NCBI GenBank assembly: GCA_963576735.1
Contig: OY755170.1
Span: forward strand, 26,458,875-26,522,874
Direction: 5' to 3'
Source: Bedellia somnulentella
Taxonomy: Eukaryota > Arthropoda > Insecta > Lepidoptera > Bedelliidae
DNA length: 64,000 nucleotides
Below the pieces are notes generated by a model that searched no databases, was not told where the DNA came from, and worked only from the letters and a program-made list of their open reading frames with translations. Numbering within the stretch: the first letter of the stretch is position 1; each line of letters opens with the position of its first letter. Shown one piece after another: positions 50,365 through 61,300 of the stretch. A program made the position numbers and the translations under genes.

Positions 50365-51388
50365 TTTACTAGCTTTTTGCCCCGCGACTTCGTCCGCGTG
50401 GACTTCATTTTATGCATCCAGTTTACATAATACCGAAACACTATCTCAACTTCTGTTTTTTATATTTATAATCCCGCGGGCGGCGTTGTAAATGACATAA
50501 AGGACATTGAGGCTTTTTAAGTGATTGTTGGGCGATGCAGTTTGTGACCCATCACTAACAACCTTTATTAAACTATCTTTTATCAATCTATTTCCAAAAT
50601 TGGATGAAGAATTAGTATCTCTGAAGCTATGGCTACCCTTTTGTGGAATTTATGGTTGTTAGCATATACTCATGAATGATTGATAGATGGATTTCATAAA
50701 TTCAATCGCACCAAGTTTTATTATAAAATGTAAAAAAAAACTCTGTATTAACTTTCATTTGCTATATCAACCCGTTAGGGGTTGAGTTCCAAAAATTCCT
50801 TTTTAATTGTTCATAAGAATCATGAAACAAATATACCAAGTTTTTATGTTCAGAAATGAGAATATCTTTAGTAAGTACAGATACGGATCGTAGTTTGGCG
50901 CTGCGGCGACGGCCCGGTGCTGCCCCCTACACTGACCTTTGGTGATAGTGGGAGAGCTTGCAGCGATTGCTCGGCAATATAGGGATGATTAGTGGTGGAT
51001 CCCCATCCAAAATAATCGCTAAATTGAAGGGATAGTGCTTGTTATTATTATATATAGTGCTATTTTAAGCTAAAATTTTTTTTTACAAAAAGCTTGAATT
51101 ACCTGATATACGAACCCGGGACGACTGATTCATAATAGTTCTAATTAAATATTCATAGTAGTGAGTTATATCGCTACGCCACGGAGACGTTACCGGGGCG
51201 GTGTCAAATTTTTGATATCCCGTGGGAACATATTTTTTTCCGGGATAAAAAGTCCCTATTATTTAATTCAGACTTCTAACTACACGTCTGAAAAATTTCA
51301 AAGTAATCGGTTCAGTATTTACGGCGTGAAAGCGGAACAAACAAACAAACAAACTCACTTTCCCATTTATAATATTAGTATGGATTAA
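50365..51388 (+). repeat. RTE-like LINE copy (family E) with nested family A
   Basis: Starts ACTAGCTTTTTGCCCCGCGA followed by CTTCGTCCGCGTGG, and ends GCGGAACAAACAAACAAACA, TTATAATATTAGTATGGAT. A divergent family-A copy is inserted at 50497-50670. The bodies carry no intact reading frame. Confidence 0.65.
50497..50670 (+). repeat. divergent SINE-like repeat family A
   Basis: GACATTGAGGCTTTTTAAGT, GGGCGATGCAG and CCCATCACTAACAACC identify it; old copy. Confidence 0.65.
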
Positions 51389-51479
51389 ACTTGATCATAA
51401 TAATTTCATGATCACTATTTCAAAACTGTACTGGTTGAGCCCAACTTGACGCTTTTTACTGTCTTCAGATTAAGCCCAG

Positions 51480-51720
51480 TCCCACCCTCAATAAAATGCA
51501 AATTCTAGAATATTTCACATTGGGAAATCTAAAATTCTCACTTAGAGAATTTTGCTCGCGACGTCTCTTTCTTATATGTAAACAAGCTTAACGAGTGACC
51601 CTATTTTAGAGTCCTTTAGTAATTAATAATATCCATCTTGATCTCGATGAAACTGAACTGGCTAGCGAGCTCACCGAATTGGCCTAGACCTCGCTTTTAT
51701 AACATACCCTTTTAATGAAT
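51480..51720 (+). repeat. fragment related to the 16342 foldback element
   Basis: GGCCTAGACCTCGCTTTTAT then AACATACCC matches the outer right end of 16342-16768 (in reverse). Confidence 0.55.
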
Positions 51721-52275
51721 AAAAAAACATGAGCATTTAAATGGGCTGTTTGGGTATACCTTAGCCTGTTGGTACTCAGAGTACTAAAAACGAAAGAATT
51801 ATATTTACAATGAAATAAAAAGAAACGTATGCAATGCAGTTTGTAGGAAATATTATCATTGTTTCTGTTTTCTGTTTCAATTCCATTGATAAAATATAAA
51901 ATTACAATAAAGTTACTTTTTATACACTATTGTTCTACGTGTATTTTGTATTGGCAATAACGGTATGGTGCAATATCAATTTAACTAAGTTATCGAAAGG
52001 AAATACCTAATTGGTAAGTTCGAATTATTTTGGAATACCTAATAATTTTATCTAAAGCTATAATATTTTATTAACAACACATTTATGTTTGATTACTTAC
52101 TTTAACAATCAATCATCTACGTGTCAGCATGTACTAAATCCTTTACACACCTTTATTTAATTCAATTCGTTACTGGATGACTAATGTTATTACGACGTCA
52201 GTAACTATTGTTCAATTTGTGGGTTGTGTTTATATTGGTGTAATTGTTAAGACTGTTATAATTACAGGTTGAAAC
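51721..52275 (+). promoter_or_regulatory. upstream region of the syntaxin gene
   Basis: AT-rich. An acceptor-like TATAATTACAG ends 9 nt before the ATG, so the 5' UTR is probably spliced from an upstream exon not identified here. Confidence 0.35.
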
Positions 52276-52375
52276 ATGGATAACTTTTCTTCATACCAAG
52301 GAGGAGGAGGAAATATACAGTTTGACACTCTATCCAACACCATTGGGAGTAATATACAGAAAATATCTCAAAATG
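52276..52375 (+). CDS. Syx7: syntaxin exon 1
   Basis: Encodes MDNFSSYQGGGGNIQFDTLS and NTIGSNIQKISQN; donor AATG|GTAAGT, phase 1 out. Confidence 0.9.
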
Positions 52376-55300
52376 GTAAGTTTAACAGAAACAAAATTTC
52401 TATGACTTCAATAAAATAAATGTCACAGTGTAAAAACTGGTAGAAAACACAACTTACTATAAATTATCACCTAATGAGATCCTATATTAGTAAACTAATG
52501 TGAATGTGATGGAATTACAACTATTAGTAACTAATGATTAACAACTATCTTAAATCTCAAAAGTGCCACTTGCTGTGCTGGTTTTATTATTATGAACCTT
52601 TCCAAGCTTTTACCATTCAATTTCTTTGAGGTGAATACCCACAGTTTATGCAAAAAAAAACATTGTCCTTAAATAAAGCTGTAAACATTATTAGTCTCCT
52701 TAATAAGGTTAATAAAGATTGCAGCAATATATAAATGTTACACTTTATATGGTGTGGGTGGGTCTTGCAGGCTCTTGTTTACTGTGGCTGCCAGTTGTTA
52801 CGCAATTGACATATGTTTATAGAAGTTGCGCACATAAACAAAACATTTTCTAAAAACAATATGTGTACTGTCTTGTTAAATTATTATTATATACTAGCTG
52901 ACCCGGCAGAATTTGTACTGTAAATTTGCTTATGCCAAACTTTAGGCGTCTTTTCCAGTACTCTGAGTTCAATCAGGCGTGAATATTTTATTAATCAAAT
53001 TTTACCAGGATAAAAAGTCTCCTATGTTATAATTTGTGTCATTATCTAGCATTCTGCTAAATTTCATTCATATACATATAATATTATTTTTATAGTGGCT
53101 TGATATATGGCACCGTCAATCAAACACATTGAGTTTCTCTGTAAATCAAAGGTTTATTTCAGTTAATCTAAGAAACAAATCATGAAACAAATCAAACAAA
53201 CATTAACTTACATACCTGTAAATCAAAGAAACGACATTAATGCCTTTATTCAATTTATCACAGATATTACATTTTTCTCTAACCGGTTTACTATCTTCTT
53301 TTCTTTTTATAATTCTTCGTTTTTGCACCAAGTGTTCTAGTCTGCCAAGTTCATTGAATAAGTCTTTAGCATGAACTATTTCTTCTTTCATAAATAAAAG
53401 ATGTTATTAAAGGAAAGAAAAATTTCGACACTGGCGGGGATCGAACCCGCGACCTTCGGGTATACGCCCCCTATTCCTACCTCCGAATTAGTTAAAATTC
53501 GGAGGTAGGAAACGCAAACACTACTTGAACGTGTAAAAAAGAAACAAAGGATAGAGAAATTTCGCGCTGGATGCCAACTGACACTGTAGCTCAGTTGGCA
53601 GAGCGACGGGGGCGTATACCCGAAGGTCGCGGGTTCGATCCCCGCCAGTGTCGAAATTTTTCTTTCCTTTAATAACATCTTTTATTTATGAGTAATAATC
53701 CCCACATGAGGAATTCATGTCAAAAAACATTAAATTATTTCTTCTTTGTTAATCCTATCTGTTATAAAATCTGGTAAGCCGACTGCGATTATGTCAATTA
53801 GGGTCCCTTCATCCATTGTTTTTCTTATCTCCAATAAAAGTCTTTCTTTTTTCACTGCATATTCTACCAAAGATCCTGTTTGGTACTTGAAAGTCAAAGC
53901 ATATTTGCTGTCAGTCCAACCTTTACTGGTGTATGTTTGTAAAAAACTTGATTTCCATTCTGACCACTCAGATTGTAATCCAAACTTTATCATCATGGAG
54001 GAGTACCAATCTATGCATGTTTTATCAAGAAAAAGTCTGAGAATTTCAATCTTTTCTTCCTCTTTTACAATATTAAATCTTTCACATTCTTTTTCGAATA
54101 CTTCCATCCACTGACATGCTCTTGAATTTCTTCCGCTAAATTTTTCAATCACAAATCTTTCAGCTAACTTTTTCATACTCTTCTTTTCTTCATTCTGTTT
54201 GTCTTCAACCAATTTTTCCAAAATCTTCACTATAGGATCCTCTAATGTCATTTTACTCACAGCTGGTGACTGTTCTTGGTTAATTTCTTCTAGAAATTGG
54301 TCCTGAAAAATCATGTTTCCAGTCTCATCAACATATGTTTTTAAAATTTCTTCTGTTGTTTTTATCCAAACATTTCTAGTTTGATATCTCTTTTTCAATG
54401 TACTTTTTAATGTAACGTATGTTTTCGTGGTTTGAATATGTTTATGAAGTGATATTGCTTGATACTCTTCAGGAATCAGGTAAACTTTGTCATCTAGTGT
54501 GGCAATTGAGGTTATGGCAATGAAGTTTGACTTTCCGTCCACTGTTGGTTTAATTTGAAAAGTAAATTTTAGTTTCTCCATTTTTGTGACAGTTAATGTC
54601 GTTTTATAATATTATTTTTATAGTGGCTTGATATATGGCACCGTCAATCAAACACATTGAGTTTCTCTGTAAATCAAAGGTTTATTTCAGTTAATCTAAG
54701 AAACAAATCATGAAACAAATCAAACAAACATTAACTTACATACCTGTAAATCAAAGAAACGACATTAAATGTTATTATTCCGGTGTCGATTTCTTATTTT
54801 ATTTAAAATTAGATATTAACTTATTCTTTGTAAAGAGAAATTTTTCTTATTTGACATTAACCAAAAGCGTGCGTCATGACCGTCACAGTTTACTCTTTCT
54901 TAAAAACTCTAAACTACCAAAGAGTTGCTATATGCGCGTGTAAATTCAAATAAAGGAAACTATAGTTTTCTTTACATACATTCTGTAATTGAGAAGCCTT
55001 TTTACCTCAAACACACAAACATGCAAACATCTAAACTTTCACAGTTATAATATTAATAAGATTAATTAATGTTATAAAATAAGTAAAATTAAGAAAAAAG
55101 TGTTAATATTTTATATGGGGTAAGCATATATCCTTAGCAAGACCCTTCTGGAAACTTTTCATGGTCTTTGAAATTAAATTCGAGTTATATTGTATTTGAA
55201 CTAACAGCGCTGAAATTTTCTCATGATTGAATCAAATTGGATTAACCAAGCAGAAGTAAAAGGTGAATCACAAGCTCTGTCCCTGATTCATAATAAACAT

Positions 55301-58300
55301 TCACAAAGGTGTTCAAATGTTTGATATTGCTGTGAGCCAGTTGGCTACTTTGCGCACACATTTTCAGTGCAATCCTATACCTATTCCTCAATGCTATTGT
55401 ATGTTTTTTTGTACATAAATACATACATATACTCACGCCGTTAGTTCCCATTGGAACAGACAGAGACAATTGATTGCCACCATCTACAATCCTGGCAAAC
55501 CTCTTTAGCTTCATTCACTTTGATCATTCTTTTCATACATGCTCTTTTATTCTTCATACTTCGGATGTCTGCCCTTTTGAGCACATTTTTTTAACTGTAT
55601 TTTACACAATTACTCCTATGGATTTTTGATGTTGTTTTTCGGTTCCATTGGATATCCTAACAAGGTTGTCCCATTTTTTTTTTATAGAGTTTGGTTGGGT
55701 GTTATGTGTATGCAGTTATGTATGTTTGCCTATGGTATTTGCAGTGTCGTCAATGTCCAAGATGGTCAATCAGCTCCAGACTCCGCAAGACTCCCAGGAG
55801 TTGCAAAACCAGCTGTAAGTATTTTAATCTTTCTTTTACACACACTAGTACTCAAGAGAGGGTAGCTAGAGATATAGAATAGGAGAAAACTTGCAATATT
55901 TAGCTGTGGATATGGTTAATTAAGCTAAATTAAAGGAGGTGGTTGAAGCTTCAGCAATATTACTTTCACCAACAGGCTGACTCTTTAATTAATCTGTCTC
56001 CTTGTCTTACCTGTAATGATTTAAAACATAGAAATATTTAGAATATTTCTCACAAGATAAGCTATACCTTAAGCCAAATTGTAAGACAGAATGCTGTATA
56101 TTCTTCAGTTTATTATAGAGCTTGATTTTTATTAACTTTTATTCCCACTTTTGTTTCTGAGATTTGAATCCATTTTATTGTTGCGAACAAATATGTTACA
56201 AAAAAAATGCCATTGTCACAGACAATCATTCTTTCAATTTCACATCAGTACATACCTCTAACCATAGTAAGAAGAAAGATATGTATATTCATGTTAGTTA
56301 ATTATTAATGATCGCATATAGCTAATTATTTAACAACTGTAAACTACAACTAAGTATATATTTCTTGCGCATAATCATATCCCTTTAAACACCCAAATTG
56401 TTGTCCAGTCGTCAAATTCAAAACTACACCCAAATGCTGGCGAAAGACACGTCGGCGATGCTGATGCAGCTGATGAAGATGCCGGTGGAGCAGCCGGCCA
56501 TGAAGCTCTCCCGCGATAGACTCGGCGAAGAATACATCTCCACTTTGAATGCATTCCAGGTAACGATTCAAAAACTCACTGTTGTTGTTTTTGTTACTTT
56601 ATTATCTTGGCGTTTGTAAACATTTGTCTCTTAAAATACAACTATAGTGTTCAGAAGTATTTGGAATTACATGATGTGCAGCTTATTTTGAGTTATAACT
56701 TTTTTTAAATAACTTATGATTTTTACTCATGTAAAGATAACTTTGTGACCTTATATTGTATAGCAACTAAATTTTTCAATTATAGTGTGGTTACATATTT
56801 ATTTATTCCAAAAAACATAATCATTACAGGCATAAACCTAATGCGATAACATTTAAAATTAAATTTTAACATATTAAATTTATGGTACTCTCTTACTTAT
56901 TGTAACATAGATATTTCAAGGCAACGATTGTGAAGTCACTTAGATGACATGCAAAAACATCCACATCTTCTGCAATTTCCCGCAAAGCCACTAGTGCTCT
57001 GACCAGAGGGCACTGCTGCAATAAATTAGTGCGCGACTGTGGTAAGGCAAAAATTTTTCCCTGTCGTCGTCTCACCGTTCCATTCGGCACTTTCAAATTT
57101 ATTTGACCCAGTATAAAAAGATTTGGAATGATACCCCGCATAACTTTCAATAAATATAAAATTAGATTTAGGATAGGAGAGTACCAATACAGATGTTAAT
57201 GTGTTTTTGCAGTAAATGAGCATAGTGGTGTGTAGGTTTGATGGTTGTTATATCACAGATTGATTGATTTAGAGTATATGTATGTATGTAGATGTGTAGT
57301 GTCGGCTGACAATATAACTAACCCATTACTTCCTGCTGATGCTGTACGAGACGATTTAAGGTGTTGGAGCTGTTTATGTGATCTCGGGATGTTGCTGGAG
57401 ACCCAACACAAACCATCCTATATTTTACAATACATTGCTTCTCTAAAAGCTGTGACTACCCCTTTTAGCATGTGATTAAGTATGAGTGAATAGTAAGCGA
57501 CGTGATAGCTCAATGGGTAGAACACCGGTTATCGTGCAAACGACTAGTGTTCAAATCCCGGGTCGGGGCTACACCAATTTGTCTTTTCTTAAAGACATAT
57601 GTGTGGTTAATTTATCACGGTTGTTAACGGTGAGGGAAAACATCGTGAGGAAACCCACATGACTGAGTTGTACTTAGTCATGTGACAGTGTATTCGTACA
57701 AAACGGCGATAGGCCTGTCCCCTATCACGTGAGTACACTGTCCATGCAAAACGTGGGTACTCTGAACACTAGGTGACAAAGTCACGGGATGTTCAGAAGT
57801 ATTAGTACCTCTGCCAACCCCTTCGGGGATATTCGGCGTGAACGTTTATGTTATGTTATGTTATGTTATGAATAGTAAGCAAAAAAGTAAGTTACGAATA
57901 TATTGTCTCGCGCGTTGTGAATCTCACCGCGCCCTGCTCAGCAAAAAATTGCTCATAGACAATATTTGATTGCATATTTACGACAACGAATCTAGAATTG
58001 TTAGGGTTCTATCTAGTCTCGAGGTTTCGTTTAATAGCCACATGTTTTTGTAATGTGTTCTCTAAAACATTGTTTTCAAAGTAACAGTTTGTAGATTGTA
58101 TAAGTTGTGATGTATTTGTTAATTTTATGCTGAGTCTATTCCAGTTAATAAACCCTCTCCTAAACTGGTATTAAAATAAATACAGTTGGCTTTCAGCACT
58201 TATCATTCGTTTACAAAAGATACGCGATATGCATTACATAACAGGCGTAATTACTTAATGTATGAATAAAAGTTAATAGTTAGTAATGTGTGACCTACTA

Positions 58301-61300
58301 TGCGAGACTAATAGGATAGTATTTTTTTATAATGGAGACGTTCGCATTTTTATATAAGAATGCGCTAGCAAATATGTTTCTACTACATACATACACACTT
58401 ACGTATACTCATGGCCATAAATCCCAAAAAGGGGTAGCCAGGGCTTTAGAGCTAGAAGCTCCTCAGCCATATTTGGAAGTTAGTAGGGGACAAGATAATA
58501 AAAAAAAAATATAGTTGGTGATTGGTCTCCAACAGCATCGCCCAAAAACCAATTAAAAAGCCCCACACCCTTAGTTACCTCTTACGACACCCGTGGGCAG
58601 AAAGGGGTAGTGACATTCTAAGCCGGCACTACACGGCATATGTTATGTTTCTCCTTTTTCGTGTATTAATGCAAATATTATCTTTCTCAATATTGTTGGC
58701 AGGCCACACAAAGAGCTGCGGCCCAAAAGTCGAAAGATGATATTCGCAAAGTCAAGGCGCAGAATATTAACATTGGAGATCCATTTGCTGTGGGAGGTAA
58801 TTTTTTTTTATTTATCATAAAAGGTGAATTTCATACTACTTAATATGTAGGTATGCATATGGAAATGTTGGGTGTTCCTGAAAATTTATGATTTAAGATA
58901 GCTCAGTGGTTAGAACAGCGCTTATCATGCAGAAAAGCGTCGATTTGATCCCCATGTCCGACCTACACTAATTTGTCTTTTATAAGTCATATTTGTGATT
59001 AATTTATCATGGTTGTTAACGCTGAGGACAAACATCGTGAGGAACCCCACATTACTAAGTACAACTTGACGTGTATTTGTACAAAACGGCAATTTAAGGC
59101 CTGCCCTCTATCACTGTCCAAGCAAAACGTGGGTACTCTGAACACTAGGTGACATAGTCATGTGATGTTCATAAGTATTGGTACCTCTGCTAACCCCTTC
59201 GGGTATATACGGCGTAAACGTTTAAGTTGAGTTTGAGTTCACAATCTAAAATTCTTTATGTATTCAAGTTACTCGTATTTACTTAACTAACAAAGTTCTA
59301 GTTAAGTAACTTAAATGTTGACTTTCTTCTTGGCTGTTATTATAGACTAAACATTTTTTTTGCTATTTATGAAACTAGAAAGAAAGAAAGAAGATACATT
59401 TATTCACATTTGAATTACTAAAGTTTACTAAAACATTAAAATAATAAAAAAAGACCTAAAAAACAAGTGACAAAAAAATTTATAAATTTAAAAAATTTGA
59501 AAAAGTCCTGCCTCAGCTTATTGATAAACTAAGATAAATATAGTATTTGGTGTAACCTTAGATGTTTCTTTATTGTTCTATCCTACACTCCTCCCCCTTA
59601 GTGGCTCTAACCTACCCTGAATCCATATTCAGGCTGGCCTAGTGCTGGTTGGTACTCTAACTATTTCTTTTATACGCAGGTTATACGGCTATTGTTTTAC
59701 ATCTTGGAATTAGTGTGTTTCATATTGTTTTTTTATTTATTTTTTTCTGTGTGTTTGTGTATATTTTGTATGCTATGTGTTTTTTTTTGTATGTGTGTAG
59801 CAGCGAATAAATGTTTTTTTCTTTCTTTCTTTCTTTCTTTTGTAATAGTAAGTCGGTAGTAACGACGGCTTACCGTGCCCTCGAAGCACGGAATCATCTT
59901 AAGTTTTTGATAATCCGATGATTTAAGCCTGCATTATCCTCCAACTTGGTTTAATCTCACATATTGAGCTAATAAGTTTTCTCCCTGGTGATACAAAAGC
60001 TGAACGCTCTACCGCTATACCAAGAAACCGAATTTATTACCCGTATATAATACTAATGCCGTGTAGTGCCGGCTTAGAATGTCGCTACCCCTTTCTACCC
60101 ACGGGTGTCGTAAGAGGCGACTAAGGGTATTGGGGCTTTTTATTGGATTTTTGGGCGATGCGGTTGGAGACCCATCACCAAAAACCTTTTCTTTACCGCC
60201 TTTTCCCCACTCAACTTTCAAAAATGGCTGACGAATTTATAATTTCTTGGCTCTGGCTACCCCGTGAGTGTATGTATGAATGTATGTATGTAATTGCAGG
60301 CAGCAACGAGCACCAGCTGATCGATATGGACAGCAGGAAGAATCGCAAGCAGGAGCAGGTTACCATGCAGACAGAGAGGGAGCTGAGGGAATTAGAGGAG
60401 AGGGAGAAAGACATACGACAGCTTGAGGTAAAATTAATATTTTCCATGAAATTCTCATTCTTTAATACATTGTAAGATTGACCGGTTAAGAATGTGCATA
60501 GTTGAGAAAGTCTTATGTTTCATTTATAGAATAAGTATAGATGCATTTAATATTTGGAGGTATTACGTCGGACGAGACATTATTGTGCAGCAATTATAGC
60601 AAAAATACTTACAGTTATATCACCCGCTGTCACCTTAGGAATCCGCAATAGTTCATTTTATTATATCCTTAAAAACTACAACAGTTTCTAACCTAAAGTT
60701 GTAAATTTTTCTACAACTTAGTCATTTAATGAAATCTATATTATTAGATTGTAATAATAGAAATTACATAAAAATATTTCCATACTAAAACATACATACA
60801 CATACAAATACTCACTATAAATCCCTAGAAGGGGTAGCCAGAGCTAAGGAACTAGAAAATCCTCAGAAACATTGGAAAGTTGAGCCGCACTAAAATTGCA
60901 GCACTAATATTATCTCATATCCTTATAAAGAATATATATCGTCTCCCCAGAACGACATAGTAGATGTAAACCAGATCTTCAAGGAGCTCGGGGCCATGAT
61001 CCACGACCAAGGATCCATAGTGGACTCGATCGAGTCAAATGTGGAAAATACTGCCCATCACGTGGAGGCGGCCACTCAAGAACTCAGGACAGCTTCTAGC
61101 TATAAGGTAACATACATATACTCACGGTTATAAATCCCTTAAGGGGTAGCCAGAGCTAGGGAATCAGAAATTCCTCAGCCACTTTTGGAAGTTGCGTGGG
61201 GAAGAGATAGTCAAAAAAAAGGTTGTTGGTCATCACCATGGAGACCCATCAGTCTCCATCCGCATCGCCCAAAAATCCTTTAAAAGCCCCAATACCGTTA

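Larger units (their letters stand above)
53078..54976 (-). mobile_element. gag-only LTR retrotransposon, deletion derivative
   Basis: TACAT duplications (53073-53077, 54977-54981) flank the element. The 5' LTR is 54606-54976 (371 bp, starts TGTAAAG on minus). The 3' LTR keeps only its last 163 bp (53078-53240). Between them lies gag but no protease, RT or integrase. The deletion joins the gag zinc knuckle directly to the middle of the 3' LTR. A tRNA-like foldback element is inserted in gag. Confidence 0.82.
52903..55062 (+). repeat. RTE-like fragment (family E) split by an LTR element
   Basis: ACTAGCTGACCCGGCAGAAT to 53077 and ACATTCTGTAATTGAGAAGC to 55062 together match the uninterrupted copy at 62075-62320. 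The LTR element 53078-54976 splits it. Confidence 0.78.

Noticed and set aside
53579..53652. tRNA gene
   Set aside because: Same family; the loop cannot form a normal 7-nt anticodon loop with U33, and it lies inside an insertion in gag.
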